Shown here in pieces: positions 42,851 through 51,139 of a stretch of 64,000 nt of DNA (positions are counted from its first letter, which is position 1; the number at the start of each line of letters is the position of its first letter). The translations under genes and the position numbers were made by a program. The notes beneath the pieces were generated by a model. The model was not told the DNA's origin and searched no databases. It worked only from the letters and a program-made list of their open reading frames with translations. This DNA comes from TMED8 sp038125725 (GTDB lineage Bacteria; Pseudomonadota; Alphaproteobacteria; Rhodospirillales; Casp-alpha2): contig JAYPEK010000004.1 of NCBI GenBank assembly GCA_038125725.1, positions 79,722 to 143,721 of the forward strand, given 5' to 3'.

Positions 42851-42878
42851 ACTAACTTGTTCACCACATGAACGTCAA
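42849..42878 (-). promoter_or_regulatory. Predicted promoter of the leftward polysaccharide operon
   Basis: On the minus strand TTGACG (42878-42873) and TAGTGT (42854-42849) are 18 bases apart, about 40 bases ahead of the TTG start of the regulator gene. The -35 box is good and the -10 box weak. The spacer and the start region each hold a GTTC-N7-GAAC palindrome. Confidence 0.5.
42859..42873. promoter_or_regulatory. Candidate operator copy 1, GTTC-N7-GAAC
   Basis: GTTCACCACATGAAC is a perfect 5-bp inverted repeat (GTTCA, five-base centre, TGAAC). It sits in the spacer between the predicted -35 and -10 boxes, a classic repressor position, and its outer GTTC/GAAC arms match copy 2. Confidence 0.6.
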
Positions 42879-43026
42879 TGACAGAATCCGACAATCGAGG
42901 AGAATTATTATGCGAATCAAATAGGTTAACCACCTCGTCTTCCTCAGGCCACGCTTGCCATACGCGACGAACTGGCCTATTAGATGGCCAGCAATTCGCG
43001 CGCCAAAAAAGGACGGGTTTGATTTC

Positions 43027-44070
43027 ATGGTAAGGTGCCTTTGGGCCGTTCTGGCAGCGTACCTTGTCCCCGCCCTAATTGCTGTGGTGCTGCTGTTGGC
43101 CAGTCCGGGTCTTCGCCAGGTCAGCTTTCGGGCGGTCAGTGAACTGCCGGGGATCGCCACCTATTTTCTTGTCCGCAAGTCCGTGGTGTCGCGTGATTTT
43201 TCTGCTGCGGCCGGTTGGCTCGAATGGCAACTCAATATTTCCAATCGAATAGGCCAGGGGCAAACGACGATATTGCCAAGCCTAAGCCAGAACGCTGCCT
43301 ATGTGATTGAGCGCGCGCGGTATAAGAGTGAATACGAAGCACTGCTGCCGTTCGTTCGCGCCCTCGCCGACAAGCACGCCAACATTCACTTGTTCAAGTC
43401 CTGGCTTGGCCGCGTTCTGCTGGAGACGGACCCCGCTCAAGTCTTCGATGTGGCCGAGCAAGCCGTCAAGTTGATCCCGTCGGATGAGCGCCCCTACCGC
43501 CATGCCGTTCAGGCGGCGATAAGAACCGGCAAGCCCGACATCGCCCGGACCTGGTGCGGCCGATACCGCTCGGCGCAGTTCGGCGGGGTTCACCCGCACG
43601 AGTACAACCCCTTGTTCGCGGGCCTGGACATTCGGAAGATGGCCCTGGAGGCGAGGCTGGACGGCAAGTCGGTTTTCGTCGGCAATGAAGGGGTATCGCT
43701 TGGTGTGCCTAGGACCTATTCCTTCGATTTGCCCGCAACCATGGATGTCTCGACGTTCCGCTTGCATTTGGCGGCGCCGGCCAGTGTTTGGGTCGATGTT
43801 GAGTGGATCGAGCTTTTCCGCGCCAACAGAAAGCAGCGGTTTGGCGCTGAGGCATTTTGGCTGATGCCCTCCGACGGTTTTTTCGACCGGCGCAATCGCA
43901 TCAGCTTGCAGGGCGTGGACGGCGAAACCATTTCATTTAGAGCAAAAGACCAGTCGCAGACCGGCGTTATGTCCGCAAACCGCATCGACATCCGGATGCG
44001 GTTTGGCCGGCGCGGGATTTTGGATATTCCCGCGTGCACGGGCTTACTTGAGCAGGCCGGGGCCCAGTAG
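43027..44070 (+). CDS. Membrane-anchored protein of unknown function
   Basis: 347 residues from ATG at 43027, chosen because a transmembrane segment (CLWAVLAAYLVPALIAVVLL) follows at once; a TTG at 42955 gives 371 residues with an odd hydrophilic lead. The middle part (about 90-200) is helical and may be repeat-like; the last 130 residues look beta-rich (VFVGNEGVSLGVPRTYSF, FRLHLAAPASVWVDVEWIEL). No family is recognised. It ends 2 bases before the CotH-like gene and is probably cotranscribed with it. The C-terminal part would face the periplasm. Confidence 0.55.
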   Translation: MVRCLWAVLAAYLVPALIAVVLLLASPGLRQVSFRAVSELPGIATYFLVRKSVVSRDFSAAAGWLEWQLNISNRIGQGQTTILPSLSQNAAYVIERARYKSEYEALLPFVRALADKHANIHLFKSWLGRVLLETDPAQVFDVAEQAVKLIPSDERPYRHAVQAAIRTGKPDIARTWCGRYRSAQFGGVHPHEYNPLFAGLDIRKMALEARLDGKSVFVGNEGVSLGVPRTYSFDLPATMDVSTFRLHLAAPASVWVDVEWIELFRANRKQRFGAEAFWLMPSDGFFDRRNRISLQGVDGETISFRAKDQSQTGVMSANRIDIRMRFGRRGILDIPACTGLLEQAGAQ

Positions 44071-44072
44071 CC

Positions 44073-46850
44073 ATGAGACGGAGATATTTCGCGGTAACGG
44101 GACTGTGCCTGGCATTGGCGCTCTTCACCGCCAGCATCAATATCCTCTATCGTGAATGGCAGGGGGGATTTTCGAGCCTGTATCTGGTGAACCAGCCGTT
44201 CAACTGGTTCGCCTATTATTTCGATCTCGCCGCGGACAAGCTTACGCGGCCCTTCAAAAGCGTTTCCGAACCCGGATTGCCGGCGGTCCAGTTGTTTGTA
44301 CCCGAACGCGCTCGGGCCTCGCTCATGGAAGACATCCCGGCATCGACGAAACGCTGGCAGCGGGCCTACATGCTTTATCCGGACTCGAGCCTGCGGAAGA
44401 TCAAGGTGCGCCATCGGGGCGACAATCCCATCAATTGGATGTACGAAAAGAAATCCTGGCGGATCAAGACGACTCGAAAACGCACCCTCGACGGCATCCG
44501 CACCTTCAACTACATCGTCCTTCAGAAAGAGGATTTTCTGGGGGACTATTTGGCTTACTGGCTGGGGCGGAAGGCCAATATCCTGACCCCCAAGGTGCGT
44601 TTGGTTGAGCTGTTCATCAATGAAGAGAGTTACGGGCTGTATCTTGAGGCAGAGCATCTTGATGAGAGCTTCTTGAGAAACGCAGGCCGAATGCCGGGGA
44701 ATATCTACAAGGGCGAGCAATACAATTCGGAGCGGATTTACGGTTCGGAATCGGACCTGTTCAACAATCCCGCCCTGTGGACGAAAACGGCCGTGTTCAA
44801 TCAGTTTCCCAAGTCCGATCAACGGGACTTGGAGCACCTGTTCAGCCTGGTTCGGCAGGCGGAAACTTCCGAGGCGGATTTCAAGGCGCTGAGCGAGATC
44901 GCCCCGTTCGACCAATGGGCGCTGTTTTCGGCTTTCCAAATACTGGTGCAGAGTTGGCACAACAACCGTTCGCACAACATGCGCCTGGCGGCGGACCCCT
45001 GGTACGGGAGTATCGTACCGATCATTCACGACACCGGCGCCTTGTATTTCCGCAAGAAGCAACTCGGACTGGAGCGCAGTTCCCAGCCGCTGCTCAATCT
45101 TTATTTGCGGTCCAGCCCATTCCTGGTTGAGCAATACCGACAGTTGCGGCGGCTCTTGTTCGATGAGCAAATCTTGAAAGCCGCCGGCGATCATATTCGT
45201 TCGATCTTGCCGGCCATGGAGCGGACGATGTCGCGCGACCGCTTCATGCACCAGTTGATTCACACCATCGGCGCGGACCGGCGGTTTCTCAGCGACGTTG
45301 ACCGGCTGAAAAAGGTCTGGCAGGAGACCCTGGCTGAAATGGACGACACCTCGGCCGGGCTCAAGAAGATCCTGACGACACCGACGCCCTTTCATTGGTG
45401 GCACGATGGCCGTTCCGTCAGCCTGACGCTCGACGGTCCCATGCCCGTGGAGAAGATCCGGATCGAGCTCGGCGAAGCCGCGCATGCCGTCCGGGGTGTT
45501 TACTGGGATGCCGATTTGGACGGGCGCATTTCCGACAAAGACATGGCTTTGCCGATGACGGCGACGGATGGCGCCGTTGAGATTGCCGGGTCCTGGACAT
45601 CGAACCGGGCCTATTACAACGCGGCGGGCAGGCCGGCAATGGACGCCGCCTCGGGTGAACTGCATGTTCGACCGACAACGTTTAGGCTGTTGATCGACGC
45701 ACCGGCGCCGATCGCGCCGCAGCGGATTTCCTACGTTAACTTGGGCGGGGAGACGGCGGCCTGGGCGGTTCAGGAGCGGCTCGATGGCTTGGCGCCGGCA
45801 CGTTGGAACCGGCCAGTGATCGCGGCACAAGCCAAACCGGAGCGTCGGATCTCTGGGCGGGTCGAATTCACGGAAGACCAGATCTTCGAGCAGCCCGTTT
45901 ACATCGCCCCCGGCACTCAAATATTGCTGCATCCCGGCGTCAGCATGATTTTCAAGGACCGCGTGAATGTCGACGGTTCCGGTGCCTTGCCGGTCGAGGT
46001 GCACCCAGCCGTCAAGGATAAGCCTTGGGGCGTTATTGCCCTGATCGGCCGCAAGACGGCCAAGTCCCGGGTCCGCCACTTGTCCGCCGCGGGGGGCAGC
46101 GGTGATGATTTTCCGGGTCTGCGCGTGATCGGCATGCTGTCGGTCCACAACACCGAAGACGTGATTTTCGAGAGTTTGCACCTGGAAGGCAATGTTAAGA
46201 CGGACCCGACCTACGATGACATGATTCATGTCGTTTACAGCCAGGGGATCGTTTTTCGCGACTTGAACCTGAAAAGCGCTAGCTCGGATGCGTTGGATAT
46301 TGATCTCTCACAAGTCCAGATACGAGGCGGCCGCATCGAGTCCTCCGGCAATGACGGCATCGACGCCATGGCGTCGGCGGTTCTAGTCCAGGATGTTTCG
46401 ATAGAAAACTCCGGCGACAAGGGGATTTCCGTTGGAGAACGTTCGGAAGTGTCGGTTTTTAACGTCCGGCTGGCGCGCAATGTCATTGGGGCGCAATCGA
46501 AAGATCAATCCGATCTGCGAATGCTGAATTCGAACCTGGATTCCAACGGCACCCAACTCAGCGCCTATTGGAAAAACTGGCGCTATCAAAGCGGTGGAAA
46601 GATCGTTGCGGACAAGGTCCTTTTTTCCGGTCAGACCAACAAGCTTTCCGCAGACAAGACCTCGCTTGTCGACATCAAGGATAGCGGGTTCTCGACGAAA
46701 CCGGAGATTGATGGCGAGGTGACGGTTGACGAATTTTCGGATTTCAATTTCCGCCAAGACGCGAGAACGAACGAACAATCGGCAATACCCCCCAAGACGT
46801 TCGAGCAGATCAAACCGCCGTCGATGAGCCACCAGCGAGGCATGCAATGA
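44073..46850 (+). CDS. CotH-kinase-like protein with right-handed beta-helix C-terminus
   Basis: 925 residues. A signal anchor lies near 5-25 (YFAVTGLCLALALFTASINI). Residues about 100-430 resemble CotH kinases: KIKVRHRGDNPINWMYEKKSWRIKTTRK (split here, residues 109-136) holds the RG and K-S-x-R motifs, LVELFINEESYGLYLEAEHL fits, and IVPIIHDTGALYF stands where CotH has its metal-binding Asp motif. Residues about 680-860 are beta-helix repeats (SSDALDIDLSQVQIRGG, SSGNDGIDAMASAVL, NSGDKGISVGERSEV). CotH proteins phosphorylate proteins or glycans outside the cytoplasm. The stop overlaps the VTC gene by 4 bases. Confidence 0.75.
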   Translation: MRRRYFAVTGLCLALALFTASINILYREWQGGFSSLYLVNQPFNWFAYYFDLAADKLTRPFKSVSEPGLPAVQLFVPERARASLMEDIPASTKRWQRAYMLYPDSSLRKIKVRHRGDNPINWMYEKKSWRIKTTRKRTLDGIRTFNYIVLQKEDFLGDYLAYWLGRKANILTPKVRLVELFINEESYGLYLEAEHLDESFLRNAGRMPGNIYKGEQYNSERIYGSESDLFNNPALWTKTAVFNQFPKSDQRDLEHLFSLVRQAETSEADFKALSEIAPFDQWALFSAFQILVQSWHNNRSHNMRLAADPWYGSIVPIIHDTGALYFRKKQLGLERSSQPLLNLYLRSSPFLVEQYRQLRRLLFDEQILKAAGDHIRSILPAMERTMSRDRFMHQLIHTIGADRRFLSDVDRLKKVWQETLAEMDDTSAGLKKILTTPTPFHWWHDGRSVSLTLDGPMPVEKIRIELGEAAHAVRGVYWDADLDGRISDKDMALPMTATDGAVEIAGSWTSNRAYYNAAGRPAMDAASGELHVRPTTFRLLIDAPAPIAPQRISYVNLGGETAAWAVQERLDGLAPARWNRPVIAAQAKPERRISGRVEFTEDQIFEQPVYIAPGTQILLHPGVSMIFKDRVNVDGSGALPVEVHPAVKDKPWGVIALIGRKTAKSRVRHLSAAGGSGDDFPGLRVIGMLSVHNTEDVIFESLHLEGNVKTDPTYDDMIHVVYSQGIVFRDLNLKSASSDALDIDLSQVQIRGGRIESSGNDGIDAMASAVLVQDVSIENSGDKGISVGERSEVSVFNVRLARNVIGAQSKDQSDLRMLNSNLDSNGTQLSAYWKNWRYQSGGKIVADKVLFSGQTNKLSADKTSLVDIKDSGFSTKPEIDGEVTVDEFSDFNFRQDARTNEQSAIPPKTFEQIKPPSMSHQRGMQ

Positions 46851-47605
46851 TGGCGCGCGCCGAGCGCCGGGACGAAGTCGAGAACTTCGCCAGATATGAA
46901 TTCAAGTATTTGCTGAACCGGCATCTGCGCGAGGCGATCGAGGCCGATGTCGCCCAGTTCATGCGTTATGATGGTTATGTCAGCGAGGATCTGGACAACC
47001 AGTACATGGTGCGGTCGCTGTATTTCGATAATCCGCAATCGGACAACTACTATGAAAAAATCGATGGCGTAAAAAATCGAAGCAAATATCGCCTGCGCAC
47101 CTACGCTGACGAGTTCCGCCGAGGCCTACCGATTTTTCTCGAAGAAAAGGGGCGGCATAACGAACGAACCTATAAGCACCGGATCGAGGTGAATTTCGAT
47201 GAGCTTGCGATGTTCCTTGATCCCGATCGGGTTTTCGAAGTGCTGGAGCGCCATCGGGGATCGCCGTTTATCGAGGGTTTCGTTTTTCAAGTTGTGCGGA
47301 AACGCTTGGCGCCCGTCGTATTGGTGGACTACCTTCGGCGTCCCTATACAAGCAACTACGACATCAACTTCCGGGTGACTTTTGATGGTGACTTGCGTGC
47401 CAAGCCGTCGGGCCATATTTTCCCGGACGCGCGACGACAATGGCTAAGTTGTGATGCCGGCTATACGATCATGGAAGTGAAATTCCATCGCCGCATCCCC
47501 GCTTGGTTTCATCGCATTCTTCAGGCACAGAATTTGACGCGCTTGTCGATTTCCAAATTTTGCCGCGGCATGGAAGTCACGGGTTTGGCGGAAGATTTAT
47601 CCTAA
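46847..47605 (+). CDS. VTC-domain (polyphosphate polymerase-like) protein
   Basis: 252 residues, almost all VTC domain: RYEFKYLLNRHLREAIEADV near 15-34, VRSLYFDNPQSDNYYEKIDG, SKYRLRTY, PIFLEEKGRHNERTYKHRIEV, PVVLVDYLRRPY and YTIMEVKFHRRIPAW. The basic and acidic residues lining the tunnel of the Vtc4 polyphosphate polymerase (Arg/Lys and Glu on alternate strands) are present. It is cytoplasmic, without SPX domain. It is flanked by CotH-like and DUF4956 genes, a trio I know from other bacteria, suggesting phosphate polymer or phosphoryl transfer linked to surface proteins. Confidence 0.85.
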   Translation: MMARAERRDEVENFARYEFKYLLNRHLREAIEADVAQFMRYDGYVSEDLDNQYMVRSLYFDNPQSDNYYEKIDGVKNRSKYRLRTYADEFRRGLPIFLEEKGRHNERTYKHRIEVNFDELAMFLDPDRVFEVLERHRGSPFIEGFVFQVVRKRLAPVVLVDYLRRPYTSNYDINFRVTFDGDLRAKPSGHIFPDARRQWLSCDAGYTIMEVKFHRRIPAWFHRILQAQNLTRLSISKFCRGMEVTGLAEDLS

Positions 47606-47623
47606 CGTAAGAAGCAGGTTTTT

Positions 47624-48313
47624 ATGAATTCCGTTGAGCAATTTTTCGAAGCTGAGAAGCTCGCCGCCGTTTACGGGCCATCCCAGATTCTGATGAATAT
47701 CGGCATCGCTTTTATTCTGGGGATGATCATCAGTCACGTTTACAAGGTGACGCACCGCGGCTTGAGCTACTCGCAATCGTTCATGCTGACACTGGTGTTC
47801 GTCGCGGTGATCGTCAGTATCGTGATGATGGTTATCGGAAACAGTTTGGCGCGGGCTTTTGCATTGGTGGGCGCGCTGTCGATCATTCGGTTCCGTACCG
47901 TCGTGAAAGACACCAAGGATACGGCCTACGTTTTCCTCTCTCTGGCGGCGGGCATGGCAAGCGGCACGGGGAGTTATTTTCTCGCGGTGGTCGGCGTCGC
48001 CTTCATGGGGGCGATTGCGATGATGCTGCATTCGGTCAACTATGGGTCGCTTTACAAGAGCGAGTTCATTCTTCGGTTCCGGGTCCGGGCGGGCGAGCCG
48101 CAGCCGGCGTATATTGACGTCATCAATCAGTTCGCGAAATCATCGCAATTGCTGCATCTTGAGCCTTCCGGCGACAGGGAAACCAGCAAGTTGACATTTG
48201 ATATCGTGATGAAAAAGGATGTTGATCCGAGTGGCCTGAGCGAGCAGCTGGCGAACCTTGATGGCGTTTCCGAGGTCGTCTTGGTCGCCTCCAAGCATGA
48301 CGCGGATTACTGA
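47624..48313 (+). CDS. DUF4956 membrane protein
   Basis: 229 residues with four hydrophobic segments in the first 135 residues (ILMNIGIAFILGMIISHVY, FMLTLVFVAVIVSIVMMVIG, VFLSLAAGMASGTGSYFLAV and a following one), with the family motif ALVGALSIIRFRTVVKDTKD near 81-100. A soluble C-terminal domain of about 90 residues (EFILRFRVRAGEPQPAYIDVI) resembles ACT-like folds. The family commonly lies beside VTC-domain genes, perhaps as a channel or partner for the polymer. The start is 18 bases after the VTC stop. Confidence 0.85.
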   Translation: MNSVEQFFEAEKLAAVYGPSQILMNIGIAFILGMIISHVYKVTHRGLSYSQSFMLTLVFVAVIVSIVMMVIGNSLARAFALVGALSIIRFRTVVKDTKDTAYVFLSLAAGMASGTGSYFLAVVGVAFMGAIAMMLHSVNYGSLYKSEFILRFRVRAGEPQPAYIDVINQFAKSSQLLHLEPSGDRETSKLTFDIVMKKDVDPSGLSEQLANLDGVSEVVLVASKHDADY

Positions 48314-48361
48314 GGGCCGATCATCGTGGCGCGGCCTTTGTAATCGTTGAAGGATGCCCGG

Positions 48362-49210
48362 ATGCTTCGTTATCGCATAGCAAGGCCGTGGCGTTTCTTC
48401 CGGCGGGTTTTGGCGAGCGTGTCGGGGGTGCAACCAGGGTTTCGGGTGCTCATCTTTCACGACATCGGGCCCGGCGACCGGGCGGTTTTCGAGGATTTCG
48501 TCAGTTATCTGGACCGCCGGCACGGGATTCTCGCGCCACAAGATGTCGAAGGCTTTTTTGCCGATCCATCCAAGCCACTCGTGTTATCCCGCAAGCCGGA
48601 CAAATGGCCGTGTCTCCTGAGCTTTGACGACGGCTTTGAATCCAATTTCCGTATCGCCCAGGAAGTTCTGGAGCCCAAAAGTATCAAGGCTCTTTTTTTC
48701 GTTTGCCCGTCGCTCGTTAGCATGGACGGGGACGATCAGCAGGCGGCTATCCGCCGGTTCATTAGCGATATGCCCGCGACGCAAAGCCCGCCCGCGCTGA
48801 TGACCTGGGAGCAGCTGGCGGAGCTTGCCGGACAAGGGCACCGGATAGGCGCGCACACCCAGACGCACAGGAAGTTGTCGGAATTGTCAGGTGACGATCT
48901 GAATAGGGAGATCGCCGGCAGCGGCGAAGACCTCGCTAAGCACCTCGGCGCGCCAACGAATTGGTTCGCCTTTCCCTATGGCGATATCTCCAGCATCTCT
49001 GAAAAGGCCCTTGCGGTCATTCAGGCGCATTTCAAGTACTGCCGAAGCGGCGTGCGCGGCTTGAATACCCTCGCCGGCGCAAGGCCGACGGCGATCTTTG
49101 CGGATCACATCGACCTGCATGGCCCCGCCGCCTACAGGGAACTTACGTTGGAAGGTGGCCTCGACGGCCGGTACCGGCGGGCGCGGCAACAGCTTTTCGA
49201 TTTCACCTAA
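48362..49210 (+). CDS. Polysaccharide deacetylase (NodB-like)
   Basis: 282 residues from ATG at 48362, preceded by AAGGA at a good distance; a TTG at 48347 is also open. FRVLIFHDIGPGD begins the NodB fold, CLLSFDDGFESNF gives the catalytic Asp and metal Asp, and GHRIGAHTQTHRKLSEL the metal His pair (HxxxH). WFAFPYGDIS is motif 3. No signal peptide is visible, only a basic N-terminus, so it may act in the cytoplasm on a lipid-linked sugar. It converges on the glycosyltransferase gene at 49214 with only 3 bases between the stop codons. Confidence 0.85.
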   Translation: MLRYRIARPWRFFRRVLASVSGVQPGFRVLIFHDIGPGDRAVFEDFVSYLDRRHGILAPQDVEGFFADPSKPLVLSRKPDKWPCLLSFDDGFESNFRIAQEVLEPKSIKALFFVCPSLVSMDGDDQQAAIRRFISDMPATQSPPALMTWEQLAELAGQGHRIGAHTQTHRKLSELSGDDLNREIAGSGEDLAKHLGAPTNWFAFPYGDISSISEKALAVIQAHFKYCRSGVRGLNTLAGARPTAIFADHIDLHGPAAYRELTLEGGLDGRYRRARQQLFDFT

Positions 49211-49213
49211 CCA

Positions 49214-49906
49214 TCAGCCGAACAGCCCGCGCCGGAAAATGGTCCAGATCACCGGAATGACGTGGTGTGCGCGGATCTTCTTGCCTTCGTCGTAAGTGCG
49301 GCCCTGATAGGTGATCGGGACTTCGTAAATGCGCTGCGCTTGCTTTGTCGCCTTGCTCAAGATTTCCGCCTGTTGTTCCCAGCCCAGGGTCTTGAGTTCG
49401 GCCGGATCGATATAGCTGCGCCGGAACAGCAAATAGCAGCTATAGATGTCGGTAAACGTCGTGTTGTGGAGGATGTTGAACAGCAGCGTAATGAAATGAT
49501 TGCCGACCCGGTGCCAGAAATAGTGGACCCGCGTAAATTCCGATCCGGTCATCCGGCTGCCCATCACGATGTCGGCGCCAAACCGCTGAACGGGCATGAC
49601 AAGACGCTTGATCTCCGCCGGATCGTACTCTTCGTCAGCATCTTGAAACAAGACGTGATCAGCCGTACACAGCCCCAATCCAGTTTTCACGGCCGCACCT
49701 TTGCCGCCGTTCTTTTCCATCTTGTGGAAAATGTCGTAAAGCTCCGGACGGCTCTCGAGCAACTTGATTGTCATATCTTGCGAGCCGTCATCGACAACCA
49801 CGACCTGCAAATCGAGATCGTCATCGCGCTGGGCATTGACGCGCTCCAATACCGACAGGATCGTGTTTTCTTCGTTATAAACGGGGATCAAGATGGAAAG
49901 TTTCAT
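49214..49906 (-). CDS. Family 2 glycosyltransferase (polyprenyl-phosphate sugar transferase-like)
   Basis: 230 residues. LSILIPVYNEENTILSVLERV, VVVVDDGSQDMTIKLL, FHKMEKNGGKGAAVKTGLGL and VLFQDADEEYDPAEIKRLV (DxD-type site) place it with dolichol-phosphate/undecaprenyl-phosphate sugar transferases. FILLSR-like loops and two short hydrophobic stretches (FITLLFNILHNTTF) may touch the membrane, but no full anchor is present. It probably starts or decorates a lipid-linked chain. An 11- to 12-base palindrome lies 46 bases upstream. Confidence 0.87.
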   Translation of the reverse strand: MKLSILIPVYNEENTILSVLERVNAQRDDDLDLQVVVVDDGSQDMTIKLLESRPELYDIFHKMEKNGGKGAAVKTGLGLCTADHVLFQDADEEYDPAEIKRLVMPVQRFGADIVMGSRMTGSEFTRVHYFWHRVGNHFITLLFNILHNTTFTDIYSCYLLFRRSYIDPAELKTLGWEQQAEILSKATKQAQRIYEVPITYQGRTYDEGKKIRAHHVIPVIWTIFRRGLFG

Positions 49907-49951
49907 GGAGACCGGGCTGTTCCTATCGGCGGATCATGGTGCCAGGAAAGT

Positions 49952-49963
49952 TGTATGCATACA
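49952..49963. promoter_or_regulatory. Perfect 12-bp palindrome TGTATGCATACA
   Basis: The sequence is its own reverse complement. It lies in the 113-base gap upstream of the glycosyltransferase start at 49906, near TATACC on the minus strand, a plausible promoter element. It could be an operator, or a chance palindrome. Confidence 0.3.
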
Positions 49964-50019
49964 CGGTATAACTGGCAAGGCGGCTGCGCGGGTTTCGGGC
50001 TTTGGGTCGGTATGCAGCG

Positions 50020-51123
50020 TTACAGGGAAATCTCATGGGTTTCGATGGTCTGATGGCAGGGCAAGAACACCAGGCGCCGCCGAAGGTTGATGGCCGATGC
50101 ATGCGTTCCTGCATTGGAGAGAACTTCGGGCGGTAGATCTGGCCAGGATTCCGCCGGTATGCCTTTCGAGCGGACGAGTTCGTAAAAAGCTTCCGCCGCG
50201 TCGGGCGTCTCGGCGGCCGCGACAAATCTATAGGGCGCGGTTCCTTCGTCCGCTGCTTGTTTATGGAACGGCGCAACGCCGAGCGAGTGGTCCGACAGAA
50301 GGCTTCGCCAGGCGTTGCAGTTTCGTTGTCGGCGCTGGGCGTAGTCGCGCAGATTCTGGCTCATTTGTTTGAGGCCCGCCAAGCTTTGTCGTGAAACGGA
50401 GGTTTCGGCTTCTAGAGGTTGTGCGGGCGGGTCTTGATCGAAGGGCCGCAACGCCGCCGCATATCGCCGCCGCCGCAACCAATCGGGCGAGAGTTTTTCC
50501 AACAGCCGTTTGATCAGCCAGGCCAGCGGCCGCGGCTCCGATGGGCGGCCTCGTCTTTCGAAGGTCAGATCGGTGTTGCCGATCTGCAAGAATGCACCAG
50601 AGGGGACCGCCAGGGTCTTGTGCGGGCTATAGAAGATGAAGTCGCCGATGATATCGGCCTCGGCGATTGGAGCCAGGACATGGGCCGCATCTTCAATCAG
50701 CCACGCACCGAATTGGTCGGCGAAGGCGCGTGCCTCGGCCCTGTCGGTCAGTTTCCCGAAATAGTGGACCAGGACAAACAGTCCGGGCGGCGATTGGCCC
50801 GCCAACTCTCGGCAGGCGGCCCAATCGGGTTCCAACTCTTCGGTGATTGGATAGAAATCAATCTCCGCCCTCAGTTCGCGGAGCGGCATCAGGGATTGAT
50901 TGCAGAAATAATCGGGGATCCAAATTGTGCCGGGCCCGTTCTCGACTGTCGACCGGCGGCTTCGCCATATGTCCGCCAGGATCAACGCCGAGCGCGGATA
51001 CCAAAATATGGTTTTGTCCTCGTTCGCGAATGCCGATGCGGCAGGCCATTGCCGCGATGAGTGCCCCTTCAGGATCGAAAACATCGTTCGCCAGTTCGGC
51101 AATGGCGCATAGGTAATGCTCAT
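50020..51123 (-). CDS. DegT/DnrJ/EryC1-like PLP aminotransferase
   Basis: 367 residues. FWYPRSALILADIW, TIWIPDYFCNQSLMPLREL, LFVLVHYFGKLTDRAEARAF, WLIEDAAHVLAPIAEADIIG (Asp that contacts PLP) and FIFYSPHKTLAVPSGAFLQI (Schiff-base Lys) follow the fold of the sugar aminotransferase family, but the sequence is divergent and the usual GTATTALHL-like phosphate loop is not evident. It may aminate a keto sugar, or may be a non-aminating relative. It lies 16 bases after the methyltransferase gene. Confidence 0.75.
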   Translation of the reverse strand: MSITYAPLPNWRTMFSILKGHSSRQWPAASAFANEDKTIFWYPRSALILADIWRSRRSTVENGPGTIWIPDYFCNQSLMPLRELRAEIDFYPITEELEPDWAACRELAGQSPPGLFVLVHYFGKLTDRAEARAFADQFGAWLIEDAAHVLAPIAEADIIGDFIFYSPHKTLAVPSGAFLQIGNTDLTFERRGRPSEPRPLAWLIKRLLEKLSPDWLRRRRYAAALRPFDQDPPAQPLEAETSVSRQSLAGLKQMSQNLRDYAQRRQRNCNAWRSLLSDHSLGVAPFHKQAADEGTAPYRFVAAAETPDAAEAFYELVRSKGIPAESWPDLPPEVLSNAGTHASAINLRRRLVFLPCHQTIETHEISL

Positions 51124-51139
51124 GGAGCGATGGCCCGGC

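Noticed and set aside
43716..46229. Open frame of 837 codons on the minus strand
   Set aside because: It is antisense of the CotH-like gene; its protein is rich in Arg, Gln and Pro without domain features, as expected of a shadow in GC-rich DNA.
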